From assembly GCA_943788895.1 (NCBI GenBank), contig CALSRZ010000001.1, positions 1 to 64,000 of the forward strand: DNA of 64,000 bases. The letters are read 5' to 3'. This stretch comes from an uncultured Pseudomonadales bacterium (GTDB lineage Bacteria > Pseudomonadota > Gammaproteobacteria > Pseudomonadales > Porticoccaceae). Below are positions 44,032 to 53,152 of this stretch, in pieces (position 1 is the first letter of the stretch; each line of letters starts with the position of its first letter). The notes beneath the pieces were generated by a model. That model was not told where the DNA came from. It saw nothing but the letters and a program-made list of their open reading frames with translations, and made no database searches. A program made the position numbers and the translations under genes.

Positions 44032-44609
44032 TAGTTTGCCCTCTTTACGAATTTTGTCAGTATGACAATCTGTGTGCCGTTTACACGGCCCTCTATATGT
44101 TCCTCATTGCTGGATACCAGCGAGATATTGCGCACTGCGGTGCCGCGCTTGGCGGTAAAGCTGGTGCCTTTTACATTTAAATCTTTGGTCAGGGTGACCG
44201 TATCACCGGCGCTGAGTAGGGCGCCATTGCAATCTTTATGGATAACTGCATCTTCATCGGTTTGACCTTCGCCGGTAGCCTGTGCCCAGGCCAGAGTCTC
44301 TTCATCCAGATAGAGCATATCCAGCAACTCCTGTGGCCAGCCCTCGGCGCTGAGTCTGGTAAGCATTCGCCAGGCCATTACCTGAACCGCTGGTACCTGA
44401 CTCCACATACTGTCACTTAGGCAGCGCCAGTGGTTGATATCGACGCTTTGCGGATTGTTGATTTGATCGGCGCAGCTGTTACAGATCAGTACAGACTGAT
44501 CGGCCGTTTCATCGGAGGGCAGTACGGCAAAAACCTCGAGCTGTTCGCTGCTGGAGCAAAGTTCGCAGATGGAACCGCTGCGAGCCTGTAAGTCTGATTC
44601 TGTGGTCAT
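44031..44609 (-). CDS. PhnA domain protein (YjdM-like)
   Basis: 192 residues: an N-terminal zinc-ribbon-like part (CELCSSSEQL, ICNSCADQI) and a C-terminal PhnA domain (VIHKDCNGALLSAGDTVTLTKDLNVKG..., TKFVKR). Despite the name, most PhnA/YjdM homologues have no proven link to phosphonates. Longer than E. coli YjdM (111 residues) because of an extra N-terminal region. Confidence 0.9.
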   Translation of the reverse strand: MTTESDLQARSGSICELCSSSEQLEVFAVLPSDETADQSVLICNSCADQINNPQSVDINHWRCLSDSMWSQVPAVQVMAWRMLTRLSAEGWPQELLDMLYLDEETLAWAQATGEGQTDEDAVIHKDCNGALLSAGDTVTLTKDLNVKGTSFTAKRGTAVRNISLVSSNEEHIEGRVNGTQIVILTKFVKRAN

Positions 44610-44689
44610 GGTGAAAGGCTGCTTATAAAGTATTATTTGTACTGCATTATAACCAACAGTTTAGGGCAAGTATGGAATGGTCGGGGTGA

Positions 44690-45685
44690 TTAAAGTAGAC
44701 CGGCAAGTGCTGCGGCAGCGGCCCAGCCAGAGACCACGGCACCTTCAACTCTTGGACCATTAAAAGCATCTCCGGCCAGTGCCAGCGGTGGGAGCGATGT
44801 GTCGCTGCTCGCCAGCATGCAGGGTTGAGGGTCGACCACTGTGGGCTTGCTGTAGCGCCAGCCATGCACTTGAAAATCGCTAACGCCGGCACCCAGTAAA
44901 GGCTGTGCAGCATCAATTAATTGTTGGCCGGTGATCTGGCGATCGAGGTCAAAATGCTCGGCGCTAAAATCGCCGCTGCCATGAATCGTAATCGCAGGTA
45001 TCTTTGAAACGCCTTTTTGCTGGTTGTCGCTTATCCAGGCGATAGGGCCATCTTCTAGTGCTATTGCGCCGGGGACGGGAATGCTCGAGGGCCCATCTAA
45101 AACTGCCATCACTGCAATACAGGCTTCATATTCAATAGCTTCTAAGCGCGCCTGATCGGCGGCAGTGAGTTGAATATTACCGCTTGCTAACAGATCAATG
45201 GTCTGTGGAACTGGTGCAGTGATCAACATAGATTTGGCAATTACCTGTTGGCCATTGTCGAGATTTGCCAGCCACTGATTGTCGCGCTGGGCAATATCGA
45301 GCACTCGCACTGAACGAAGGATATTAAGATCGGTCGCCAGGTTTTTAGCGATAGCGGTCATGCTGGGTACGCCGCGGTAGCGGGGGTGACCCTCAGTAGA
45401 GGAGCCGGGCAAGCTGCTGTACCACTCTTCTGCGACACCGGCTGCAATCCAGTCCTGAACTGTCGCCGCAAAGCGTGGGTTGCGGGTGGTCATAAACTGC
45501 GCGCCATGATCAAAGCTGGCATCGCCAATACGTCGCCCCGCCAGACGTCCGCCGAGACCGCGACCCTTATCGACCAGTAGCACATTGTGGCCTGCCTGCT
45601 GAAGGTCAACAGCGGCACTGAGGCCGGAGAGGCCGGCACCAATAATAAGCGTGTCTACGGAGTGCTGGGTTTGATCAGTATGCAT
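44690..45685 (-). CDS. renalase-like FAD-dependent oxidoreductase
   Basis: 331 residues with an FAD-binding Rossmann motif at the N-terminus (LIIGAGLSGLSAA, G16-G21), then DKGRGLGGRLAGRR, DHGAQFMTTRNPRF, and the C-terminal flavin site LAGDAFNGPRVEGAV. It resembles renalase-type amine oxidases. In other bacteria such genes sit next to photolyases; here it is downstream of a DUF2256 gene. Substrate unknown. Confidence 0.9.
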   Translation of the reverse strand: MHTDQTQHSVDTLIIGAGLSGLSAAVDLQQAGHNVLLVDKGRGLGGRLAGRRIGDASFDHGAQFMTTRNPRFAATVQDWIAAGVAEEWYSSLPGSSTEGHPRYRGVPSMTAIAKNLATDLNILRSVRVLDIAQRDNQWLANLDNGQQVIAKSMLITAPVPQTIDLLASGNIQLTAADQARLEAIEYEACIAVMAVLDGPSSIPVPGAIALEDGPIAWISDNQQKGVSKIPAITIHGSGDFSAEHFDLDRQITGQQLIDAAQPLLGAGVSDFQVHGWRYSKPTVVDPQPCMLASSDTSLPPLALAGDAFNGPRVEGAVVSGWAAAAALAGLL

Positions 45686-45735
45686 AGGGCCTGTCTTAAA
45701 GTTGGTCTTTATTTAGTTTTTATTTGAACTGCAGA

Positions 45736-45885
45736 TTATCTTTTTCGCGCATCAGTTCTGCAGCGCTGTGAGCAGAAGCGTACTTGATCCCAGACCTTCT
45801 GCCATTTTTTGCGCCATACAAACGGGCGCTGACAAACTGGGCAGAGCTTGACGGGGAAGTCAGATTTTTTAACGGTTTTTGGCAT
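45736..45885 (-). CDS. DUF2256 small zinc-binding protein
   Basis: 49 residues from ATG 45885: LCPVCQRPFVWRKKW followed by VRFCSQRCRTDARKR, the typical CxxC...CSxxC pattern of the DUF2256 family. I recall the family occurring near photolyase/cryptochrome genes. It is close upstream of the renalase-like gene and reads the same way. Short gene, but the match is strong. Confidence 0.85.
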   Translation of the reverse strand: MPKTVKKSDFPVKLCPVCQRPFVWRKKWQKVWDQVRFCSQRCRTDARKR

Positions 45886-45914
45886 GGATAACAGTCGATT
45901 ATTTGACTGTTATA

Positions 45915-45983
45915 CGGCCGTCCCCACCGCCCAGTTTAATAACCTTTAATAAACTGGGCAGCAGTATAGATGCTGGACGGCCG
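45915..45983. repeat. 69-bp nested inverted repeat
   Basis: Outer arms CGGCCGTCC (45915-45923) and GGACGGCCG (45975-45983) enclose inner arms GCCCAGTTTA (45929-45938) and TAAACTGGGC (45950-45959). A two-tier cruciform or stable RNA hairpin is possible. It is in the gap between DUF2256 and the next minus-strand gene, placed where the latter's terminator would be, but without a U-run. Confidence 0.8.
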
Positions 45984-45993
45984 AATTACTCTG

Positions 45994-46407
45994 TTAGATG
46001 GCTTGGTGGCTTTGAGGTTTCTTGATAAGCGCGCCGACAATTGCACCGGATACACCGGTCTGCACCAGAGCTGCTGCAAACCAGGCTTCTGCCAGTGTTA
46101 GTGGGATTGGCATATAGACATAGCTACCCAAGCCCATCAGTCCATTACCAAGGCCCAGTAGTAGGCCGAACTTAATGCCATTGTGCAGTGATTTCTCACT
46201 GATCAGTAGGTCGTAGATCAGGACAAAGCAGATACTAAAGCCCAGTTTTACGCCGTAGCAAAGGAGTGGATTCATCTCCTCCATGGGCCGCCACAGGTTT
46301 GCAGTTGCCTCGTAGGATGATTGCAGCAACATACCGTGGATTAAATAGTCGAGAATCGACCAGACTACAAATACAGCAATAATTGCTAATAGATTACGTT
46401 TTAACAT
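45994..46407 (-). CDS. DUF1761-like membrane protein
   Basis: 137 residues with four hydrophobic helices (about 7-25, 50-68, 77-98, 107-128) and a tail of polar residues. It resembles small uncharacterised DUF1761-type proteins; similarity by eye only. It follows the LpxO-like gene on the same strand, 53 bases downstream. Confidence 0.65.
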   Translation of the reverse strand: MLKRNLLAIIAVFVVWSILDYLIHGMLLQSSYEATANLWRPMEEMNPLLCYGVKLGFSICFVLIYDLLISEKSLHNGIKFGLLLGLGNGLMGLGSYVYMPIPLTLAEAWFAAALVQTGVSGAIVGALIKKPQSHQAI

Positions 46408-46460
46408 GGTCTTGGTTCCTTTCGTTTTAGCCTTTTTAGGCGGTTATTGGAAGCACTCCC

Positions 46461-47360
46461 TCAGAAAAAAATTAAATAGATAAGCCAGGCATAAAGAGCG
46501 TATTGCAGCAGGTAGTAGAGCCTGCGGTTATAGGCTTTTATTTTTTTACCCAACAGGCGAATTTTATAAATAGATGCGAAGATCCGATTCAAAAATCCAA
46601 TTTTGTCGCCATCAATATTTTTCGTGGCCGAGGCGCCCAATACTATTCGCGAGAACAGTCGGTTGATCCAATCCACGAGAAAAAAGGTCACTGGCCGTTT
46701 GACGTCAATAAATAAAATAATCCGATTTTGATCAGATGTGTTTTCAGCGTAATGAATAAAGGTTTCATCAAACATAACGGCTTCGCCATCACGCCAGGAA
46801 TAGTTCTGTCCATCGACATTGATATAGCAGTCATCTGAATTGGGGGTGACTAGGCCGAGGTGGTAGCGCAGGGATCCTGCATAGGGATCGCGGTGTTTTA
46901 CCAATCGTGCTCCCGGCGGCAGCATGGCAAACATTGCGCCCTTAACTGTGGGAATGCTTTCAAGTAGCGCGACAGTTTTCGGGCAGAGCTCCCTAGCCGA
47001 ATTGAGGCTTGAGCCATACCACTTTAGGTAGAAGCGTTTCCAGCCGGTGCGGAAGAATGAGTTAAAGCCAATATCGTCGAGTTTGTCTGAGGATTTAATC
47101 TGCGCCTGATTATTTAAGGCAATTGCCTCGTCGCGAATCAGTTGCCAGTTATCCTGCAGAATCTGCAGCTGGGGAAAGTCTTCGATGTTTAAATAGGGAC
47201 TGTTAGGGACTTTGGAAAAGCTGTAGAAAAGGCAGTTGATAGGGCCAAAAATATTTGAGTGATCGGTTAATTTGCGGCTCATTTTTTCGTGTTGCACCAG
47301 GCCGCGATGCTGTACATAGATTCCACAAACTACAAATAATGCAAAAACCGCCAAACCCAT
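46461..47360 (-). CDS. lpxO: LpxO-like aspartyl/asparaginyl beta-hydroxylase
   Basis: 299 residues: an N-terminal membrane helix, a 2-oxoglutarate/Fe(II) hydroxylase domain with HRD (LVKHRDPYAGSLRYHLGL) and the second His in DETFIHYAENTS, then a C-terminal hydrophobic tail. This is the layout of LpxO, which adds a 2-hydroxyl to a lipid A acyl chain at the inner membrane. Hydroxylated lipid A is known from related bacteria. It could also act on another lipid. Confidence 0.85.
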   Translation of the reverse strand: MGLAVFALFVVCGIYVQHRGLVQHEKMSRKLTDHSNIFGPINCLFYSFSKVPNSPYLNIEDFPQLQILQDNWQLIRDEAIALNNQAQIKSSDKLDDIGFNSFFRTGWKRFYLKWYGSSLNSARELCPKTVALLESIPTVKGAMFAMLPPGARLVKHRDPYAGSLRYHLGLVTPNSDDCYINVDGQNYSWRDGEAVMFDETFIHYAENTSDQNRIILFIDVKRPVTFFLVDWINRLFSRIVLGASATKNIDGDKIGFLNRIFASIYKIRLLGKKIKAYNRRLYYLLQYALYAWLIYLIFF

Positions 47361-47457
47361 GATCAGTCCTTAATACGGGGAATTATTTATCCTCTATTTT
47401 TAGACTATGGAGAGCAGTTCTGCAAAGGCCTTGGGGTGAAACTTCAATCTGGCCGGC

Positions 47458-47562
47458 TTACTGAATAACTGACAGCAAAACAATAATTATCAGACATAGA
47501 ATAAACGGTATTGATAGCAGGCTTGCGGCAAAATAAATCAAATGGCGGTTAGTCTTTAGCAT
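47458..47562 (-). CDS. possible 34-residue single-helix membrane peptide
   Basis: MLKTNRHLIYFAASLLSIPF begins a short frame with one hydrophobic helix (about 10-33). The ribosome-binding site (AAGGA, about 11 bases upstream) is weak. Found only by reading the sequence; no family known to me. The rest of the 301-base gap around it (47361-47661) shows nothing else. Confidence 0.3.
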   Translation of the reverse strand: MLKTNRHLIYFAASLLSIPFILCLIIIVLLSVIQ

Positions 47563-47661
47563 GGTCGAGTGTTTTCCTTAAAAATAACTGACCCTGATAA
47601 GCTAATGCAGTTGATTAAATCCTGCATTGATCTGCCTCTATAAAAGGGTTGATTGCGCCCC

Positions 47662-48249
47662 TTAGTTTGCTGCCAAAATCTCTTTAATGCGCCTCTGTAT
47701 CAATGGAACCAGTTCAGCCTCAAACCCGGGATTTTTGCGCAGCCAGAGATTATTGCGCGGGCTTGGGTGAGGCAGGGGAATTTGCTTTGGCCAGTATTCA
47801 CGCCAATTTTCTACTAACTGGGTGACGGATTTTTTTGGCTGGGAAAAATGGTAATCCTGGGCGTACTTTCCAATAACCAGACTGCTGTGAATATTAGGCA
47901 ATTGGTTAAATAGTTTTCGGTGCCAGGTCTCTGCGCATTCCGGTCTGGGAGGTAGATCGCCAGATTTTCCGGTTCCCGGAAAACAAAACCCCATAGGCAC
48001 AATAGCAATCTGTTGCGGGTTGTAGAAAACTTCTTTGGAAATACCCATCCAGTCGCGCAGGCGGTCGCCGCTGGGGTCATCGAAGGGTATACCCGAGGCA
48101 TGAACTCTGCGGCCAGGTGCCTGACCGGCAACTAAAATTTTTGCATTCGGGTGCAGCTGTAATACTGGCCTTGCACCATTGGGAAGATCGGGTTCGCAGA
48201 CTGTGCAGGCGCGAACCTCGGAGAGTAGTGCGTTTAGATGGCTCATCAA
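47662..48249 (-). CDS. uracil-DNA glycosylase family protein
   Basis: 195 residues: CTVCEPDLPNGARPVLQLHPNAKILVAGQAPGRRVH, FDDPSGDRLRDWMG, and the final HPSPRN motif. Cysteines (CTVC) may bind a metal. This family resembles UDG but is mostly uncharacterised; some members bind Fe-S clusters. Predicted to remove uracil or related bases from DNA, unproven. Confidence 0.8.
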   Translation of the reverse strand: MMSHLNALLSEVRACTVCEPDLPNGARPVLQLHPNAKILVAGQAPGRRVHASGIPFDDPSGDRLRDWMGISKEVFYNPQQIAIVPMGFCFPGTGKSGDLPPRPECAETWHRKLFNQLPNIHSSLVIGKYAQDYHFSQPKKSVTQLVENWREYWPKQIPLPHPSPRNNLWLRKNPGFEAELVPLIQRRIKEILAAN

Positions 48250-48252
48250 TTT

Positions 48253-48681
48253 TTAGTCTAAGGATTTTAGCGTTAGTTTTATTTCTGCCCGAACCTTGTC
48301 GATCTCAGCAATGGTTTTATCGGTGGCTTCAATATCGTTGGCGATATCCTCCCAGTGGTAGGACCAGATGGATTTAAGTCTTTCAGAGGCTAGGCTTACC
48401 GGCTCGCTGATCAGCATGCTTAAGTCACCAATTAAGCCAATTTTTACCCAGCCCTTTCTCGGGCTGCCGGCAATCACATCTTTGTCGTAATGAGCGGCAT
48501 AAATTATCTGCTCGAGTTCGGCTAGTTCTGAAAGTACCGAAAAAGCTGCTGTGCGAATATTGTTGTTGTCTTCGGTGACTTCCATGCGCCAGGCGTTGTA
48601 GCTAAAACCAACGATGGCGAAAACCACACCCAGTACGGCAGTAATATAGTAAGAATTTAGTTTGCTTGTCAGGTCAGTCAT
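48253..48681 (-). CDS. membrane-anchored hypothetical protein
   Basis: 142 residues with one helix (about 12-31, YYITAVLGVVFAIVGFSYNA) and a helical periplasmic or cytoplasmic part with many Glu and Ile. Not recognised. It reads in the same direction as the UDG-family gene, 3 bases away, so the two are likely one transcript. Confidence 0.65.
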   Translation of the reverse strand: MTDLTSKLNSYYITAVLGVVFAIVGFSYNAWRMEVTEDNNNIRTAAFSVLSELAELEQIIYAAHYDKDVIAGSPRKGWVKIGLIGDLSMLISEPVSLASERLKSIWSYHWEDIANDIEATDKTIAEIDKVRAEIKLTLKSLD

Positions 48682-48764
48682 CGGCGCTGCAACTTTTTGG
48701 AAGATCTGTATAAACGTAGCAGATTGACGGGGATTTTTTAACTATTTGGACTTTCGATAAGATT

Positions 48765-48788
48765 AAAAAAAGGCGCTATTGCAGCGCC
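48765..48788 (-). terminator. rho-independent terminator of the DoxX gene
   Basis: GGCGCT (48783-48788, complement) pairs with AGCGCC (48772-48777, complement) around a short loop and is followed, in the minus direction, by seven U (A-run 48765-48771). It lies 18 bases past the DoxX stop. Confidence 0.85.
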
Positions 48789-48806
48789 CTTTATAATGCT
48801 TTTGAT

Positions 48807-49175
48807 CTACTTGTCGAGGCTCCAAATACCTGGGCCGCGAGCGGCAATAAACAAAAAGGCAAAGCAGAAGAGAGCGGCTAATTCACCACCGTTGAGGATT
48901 GGGAATAGGTGATTCATACCATGGGCCATCCAGTAGGCTACGGCCATGGTGCCACTGCAGATAAAGGCCGCTGGACGGGTAAACAGGCCAATCATTACCA
49001 GTGCGCCACCGATCATCTCTATGCTTCCAGCCGCATACATTAATGGGTTTAGCGGATAGGGAAATTCAGCGGGAAAGTTAATTAGCTTTTGAGTGCCGTG
49101 CCAGATAAATAGAAAGCCGCTGACGATTCTTAGCAGTGCATAGGTTTCTTCTTGATACTTGTCGAGAAAATTCAT
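48807..49175 (-). CDS. DoxX family membrane protein
   Basis: 122 residues, four hydrophobic helices (LRIVSGFLFIWHGTQKLI..., YAAGSIEMIGGALVMIGLFTRPAAFI...). DoxX family members (YphA/YqjF group) are inner-membrane proteins sometimes linked to thiosulfate:quinone oxidation or redox stress; function not fixed here. Single-gene unit with its own terminator. Confidence 0.9.
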   Translation of the reverse strand: MNFLDKYQEETYALLRIVSGFLFIWHGTQKLINFPAEFPYPLNPLMYAAGSIEMIGGALVMIGLFTRPAAFICSGTMAVAYWMAHGMNHLFPILNGGELAALFCFAFLFIAARGPGIWSLDK

Positions 49176-49274
49176 TTTTATTATCCCCTTTTTTATCTAT
49201 AGATTTAATTAATACCTTCTGAGTGTAATTTAATTTTTCAGAAGGAGGGATAATTTTTGCTGCGCTTTGGTGTC

Positions 49275-49296
49275 AGAGCTCCAGAATAGGAGCTCT
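49275..49296 (-). terminator. hairpin downstream of the PA4642 gene
   Basis: Perfect 8-base arms AGAGCTCC (49275-49282) and GGAGCTCT (49289-49296). No U-run follows in the direction of transcription, so it may instead be an mRNA-stabilising structure. Confidence 0.45.
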
Positions 49297-49307
49297 TGTT
49301 GCTCTTG

Positions 49308-49604
49308 CTATTCAGCACCTGCCGCTGTCAGGGCAGTAATATAATCCGCCCCATGACCATGCTCACCGGCAATCTGCTTTAGGGTTTTTCCATCGGGATT
49401 AGTGGCATTGAGGTCGTATCCGGCCTCTTTAAAGAAATTTAAAAAGGTCACAAAGTTATCAATATTCATGCCGCGATAGGCTTTTTCCAGCAGGTGAAAG
49501 TCACTGCTTACCCCATCGGGTGCCTGATAATCTAAAAAGCTTTTTACTCGTTCATCGTCAAATACTTCGCCGAGAACTTTCTGTTTATCTTTCTTTAATG
49601 ACAT
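49308..49604 (-). CDS. PA4642 family protein
   Basis: 98 residues, full match to the small PA4642 family of Pseudomonas relatives (KKDKQKVLGEVFDDERVKSFL..., DFHLLEKAYRGMNIDNFVTFL). Two short helical repeats reminiscent of ankyrin ends. Function unknown. Downstream of gatB on the same strand. Confidence 0.92.
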   Translation of the reverse strand: MSLKKDKQKVLGEVFDDERVKSFLDYQAPDGVSSDFHLLEKAYRGMNIDNFVTFLNFFKEAGYDLNATNPDGKTLKQIAGEHGHGADYITALTAAGAE

Positions 49605-49646
49605 AACTAAGTGATTCCTTTTTGCTTCCTAACTTTTGTTTTCTAG

Positions 49647-51104
49647 CTAAAGAAGCTCGTTGAGCTTCTTGGCTAAAATTTGATTAACCTGCTGAGGGTT
49701 GGCCTGGCCTTTCGACGCTTTCATAATCTGGCCCATAAAGCCGCCGAGCTTTTTCTTGCGCTTGGCTTCATCGGTATTGATATAGTCATCGACCATCGCC
49801 TGATTGGCTGCCAGTACATCGGCCACCATCTGTTCAAGGGCACCGCTATCGGAAACCTGCTTTAAGCCGCGTGCGTCAATGATCTGATCGGCACTGCCTT
49901 CTCCGGCCCAAATGGCTTCAAACACTTCTTTGGCCATTTTGCCGCTGATGCTGTTATCGGCAATGCGCACAATAAGTCCGGCAAGCTGTTCAGCGCTGAC
50001 CGGGCTGTTGGCAATACTTAGGTCTTCGTTATTTAGGCGTGCAGAGAGCTCGCCCATTGTCCAGTTGGCCGCCAGCTTGGCATTGTTACAAGCTGAGGTA
50101 ACAGCTTCAAAGTAGTTGGCCATGGCTGCATCGCTGCTGAGTATGCCGGCGTCATATTCGGACAGTTCATACTGTTTAACAAAGCGTGCCTGACGGGCAT
50201 CGGGTAGTTCTGGCAGTTTGCGGCGCAACTCTTCGACCTGTTCGTCACTAACCACAACTGGCAATAGGTCGGGGCAGGGGAAGTAGCGGTAGTCATTAGC
50301 TTCTTCTTTGCTGCGCATGGAGCGGGCAACTTTGGTTTCACCGTTATACAGGCGTGTTTCTTGAGCGATAGTGCCGCCGTCTTCAATCACGTCGATCTGA
50401 CGAGCCACTTCGCGTTTAATCGCCTCTTCCATAAATTTAAACGAGTTGAGGTTTTTGGTTTCGGTTCTGGTGCCCAGGGTTTCGCTGCCGCTGGGTTTTA
50501 CCGAGACATTGACGTCAAAGCGCATACTGCCCTGTGACATCTCGCCGTCGCAGATGCCAATAGAGGTGACAATGCTGTGAATTTTTTTGGCAAAGGCGAT
50601 CGCTTCTTCGGCACTGGTCATATCCGGCTCGGAGACAATTTCAATCAGCGGTGTGCCGGCGCGATTAAGGTCGATACCTGAGAAGCTGCTGTTAAAGTTA
50701 CCTTCGTGAAGTGATTTGCCGGCATCTTCTTCAAGGTGGGCATGGTGAATGCGGACATTCTTAGTGCTGCCATCGGCGAGCTGAATCTCAACATTGCCAC
50801 GACCGACTATGGGTTTTTCCAGCTGTGTTGTCTGGTAGCCCTTGGGTAGATCCGGATAGAAGTAGTTTTTGCGCTCGAAGGCGGATACCTGACCAATCTC
50901 GGCATCAATCGCCAGACCAAACATAATCGCGTAGTTAACCGCCTGCTTGTTAAGCACTGGCAGTGTTCCAGGCATAGCCAGGTCGATAGCGCAGGCCTGA
51001 GTATTCGGCTCGGCACCATAAGCGGTGCTGGCACCGGAAAAGATTTTTGTTTTAGTGGCTAGCTGAACATGGATTTCCAGCCCGATTACTGTATCCCAAC
51101 TCAT
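49647..51104 (-). CDS. gatB: Asp/Glu-tRNA amidotransferase subunit B
   Basis: 485 residues: N-terminal catalytic domain ([36 protein letters not shown]) and C-terminal YqeY-like tail domain. With GatC and GatA it amidates mischarged Glu-tRNA(Gln) and/or Asp-tRNA(Asn). It overlaps gatA by 4 bases, as expected for translational coupling. Confidence 0.97.
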   Translation of the reverse strand: MSWDTVIGLEIHVQLATKTKIFSGASTAYGAEPNTQACAIDLAMPGTLPVLNKQAVNYAIMFGLAIDAEIGQVSAFERKNYFYPDLPKGYQTTQLEKPIVGRGNVEIQLADGSTKNVRIHHAHLEEDAGKSLHEGNFNSSFSGIDLNRAGTPLIEIVSEPDMTSAEEAIAFAKKIHSIVTSIGICDGEMSQGSMRFDVNVSVKPSGSETLGTRTETKNLNSFKFMEEAIKREVARQIDVIEDGGTIAQETRLYNGETKVARSMRSKEEANDYRYFPCPDLLPVVVSDEQVEELRRKLPELPDARQARFVKQYELSEYDAGILSSDAAMANYFEAVTSACNNAKLAANWTMGELSARLNNEDLSIANSPVSAEQLAGLIVRIADNSISGKMAKEVFEAIWAGEGSADQIIDARGLKQVSDSGALEQMVADVLAANQAMVDDYINTDEAKRKKKLGGFMGQIMKASKGQANPQQVNQILAKKLNELL

Positions 51105-52555
51105 GCGATACCCTCCGGAGCCTTTGTGTGCCAGTCGCTGGCCTGCTGATACTGGTGGGCGACATTTAAGATGCGCGCTTCATCAAAGTAGTTGCCAATA
51201 ATTTGCAGGCCAACCGGCTTGCCTTCAACCATACCGCAGGGCACCGACATGCCGGGCAGTCCGGCGAGATTGGTGGCGATGGTGTAGATATCTTCCAGAT
51301 ACATGGCGACCGGATCGTCTCCTTTAGAGCCAAACTTAAATGCCGGTGAAGGGCAGGTGGGGCCCATAATAAGGTCGACATTTTCAAAGGCGCTGACAAA
51401 GTCCTGTTGAATCAGCTGGCGCACCTGCTGGGATTTACCGTAGTAGGCGTCGTAGTATCCGGCAGACAGGCAGTAGGTGCCGATCAGGATACGTCGCTGC
51501 ACTTCTTCGCCAAAGCCTTCGGCACGGCTGCGGCAGTACATATCCTCGAGATCTTTGGGATTTTCACAGCGGTAGCCATAGCGCGAGCCATCAAAGCGCG
51601 ACAGGTTGGCTGAGGCTTCTGCTGGCGCGATTACATAATAGGCGGGTACCGATAACGCCGAGTTGGGCAGGCTGATTTCAACCAGCTCTGCGCCCTGTGC
51701 TTCCAGGTCGGCCAATGCGGCGCGAACGGCTTCTTCCGTGCCTGGGTGCAGACCCTCGGAGAAGTATTCTTTGGGGACGCCAATACGCAAACCTTTAACC
51801 GAGCTGCTTAATGTGGCGGTGTAGTCCGGCACTTCGCGGTCGATACAGGTGGAGTCTTTGTCGTCATAACTGGCCATGCAGTTAAGCAGCAGTGCGCAGT
51901 CTTCTGCGGTGCGCGCCATTGGGCCGCCCTGATCGAGGCTTGAGGCAAAGGCAATCATGCCCCAGCGCGATACCCGACCATAGGTTGGTTTAATACCGCT
52001 AACGCCACACAGTGCTGCGGGCTGGCGAATAGAGCCGCCGGTATCTGTGGCAGTGGCGCCAGGTGCCAGTCGCGCTGCAACTGCAGCTGCGGAACCGCCG
52101 GATGAGCCGCCGGGCACTGAGTCCGTTGCCCAGGGATTTTTAACCGGGCCATAAAAGCTGGTTTCATTGGAGGAGCCCATGGCGAACTCGTCCATATTGG
52201 TTTTGCCCAGTACTACAGCGCCGGCCTGCTCAAAGTTTTCGACCACGGTGGCGTTGTAGGGGGGAATAAAGTTATCGAGCATTTTTGAACCGCAGCTGGT
52301 GCGCACGCCGTCGGTACAAAAAATATCTTTGTGCAGAATGGGTACGCCACAGAGATCCGGCGCATTGCCGGCGGCCAGTCGCTGGTCAGCGGCGGCGGCA
52401 GCTTGCAGGGCCCGCTCTGCGGTCACTGTGATCACTGCATTGTAGGCAGGGTCAAGGCTGGCTATGCGGTCTAAAAAGTGCTGAGTTAGCTCAACACTGG
52501 TAAATTCTTTGCTCTGCAGCCCTTTTACAAGCTCGGCGATGGTCAGGTTATGCAT
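51101..52555 (-). CDS. gatA: Asp/Glu-tRNA amidotransferase subunit A
   Basis: 484 residues, amidase signature family. The Ser-cisSer-Lys triad shows in PILHKDIF (Lys), [12 protein letters not shown] (Ser) and [13 protein letters not shown] (catalytic Ser). It liberates ammonia from glutamine for GatB. Full length; 11 bases below gatC. Confidence 0.97.
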   Translation of the reverse strand: MHNLTIAELVKGLQSKEFTSVELTQHFLDRIASLDPAYNAVITVTAERALQAAAAADQRLAAGNAPDLCGVPILHKDIFCTDGVRTSCGSKMLDNFIPPYNATVVENFEQAGAVVLGKTNMDEFAMGSSNETSFYGPVKNPWATDSVPGGSSGGSAAAVAARLAPGATATDTGGSIRQPAALCGVSGIKPTYGRVSRWGMIAFASSLDQGGPMARTAEDCALLLNCMASYDDKDSTCIDREVPDYTATLSSSVKGLRIGVPKEYFSEGLHPGTEEAVRAALADLEAQGAELVEISLPNSALSVPAYYVIAPAEASANLSRFDGSRYGYRCENPKDLEDMYCRSRAEGFGEEVQRRILIGTYCLSAGYYDAYYGKSQQVRQLIQQDFVSAFENVDLIMGPTCPSPAFKFGSKGDDPVAMYLEDIYTIATNLAGLPGMSVPCGMVEGKPVGLQIIGNYFDEARILNVAHQYQQASDWHTKAPEGIA

Positions 52556-52566
52556 TATTGGCCCGC

Positions 52567-52854
52567 TTATTCTATGACTTTGGGCACTAAAAATAGGCCG
52601 TCTTCGGTTTCTGGCGCTATGGCCTGAAGGGCTTCGCGTCGATTGAGTTCGGTAACTTCATCTTCACGCAGTCGCTGGGTTGCCTGCATGGGGTGAGACA
52701 TGGCTTCAACGCCGTCGGTATTGACCGCCTGCAGCTGGTCGACAAGTTCGAGAACACTGCCCAAACGTTGCGACACTTCGCTGATAGTCTCTTCGTTAAT
52801 GGCGATACGCGATAGCGTGGCCAGCTTTTCAATTTCTCTGCGTTCGATACTCAT
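52567..52854 (-). CDS. gatC: Asp/Glu-tRNA amidotransferase subunit C
   Basis: 95 residues: [19 protein letters not shown] at the start and the conserved [14 protein letters not shown] segment that holds GatA and GatB together. First gene of gatCAB, divergent from mreB. Confidence 0.95.
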   Translation of the reverse strand: MSIERREIEKLATLSRIAINEETISEVSQRLGSVLELVDQLQAVNTDGVEAMSHPMQATQRLREDEVTELNRREALQAIAPETEDGLFLVPKVIE

Positions 52855-53152
52855 TAAATTATCCGTTAGCTGTGCTTTAGATGTGCCCAGTGCAAGGTGG
52901 CGTAAGGTACCATAAATGAGCGGATCAGGTTAAGGGGGTGGCGTACTTATAACGCTGATTTTATGCGCTTTTTTACGACTTTTTCTACAGATGACAGCAA
53001 CTTGCGAAAAGATCAGTTAGAATGCTTTAAAAATAACACGAAAGACACAGTGAGTGCTTGCTCTGCTGGGTTGCCGCTGTTAAATTTGCCGATTAAATAC
53101 ACCGTCTGCGTTGTTGTTCAAACAGGGCTGAAAATTAGGGAATATCGAATAG
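52855..53152. other. divergent gatC/mreB control region
   Basis: 298 bases without a supported gene. A TAGAAT -10-like box is at 53018-53023 but no fitting -35 was found. Promoters for both operons must lie here. Confidence 0.5.

Noticed and set aside
45915-45983. Integron attC site
   Set aside because: The nested arms fit the general shape, but the RYYYAAC/GTTRRRY core sites and an integrase or cassette genes are missing.
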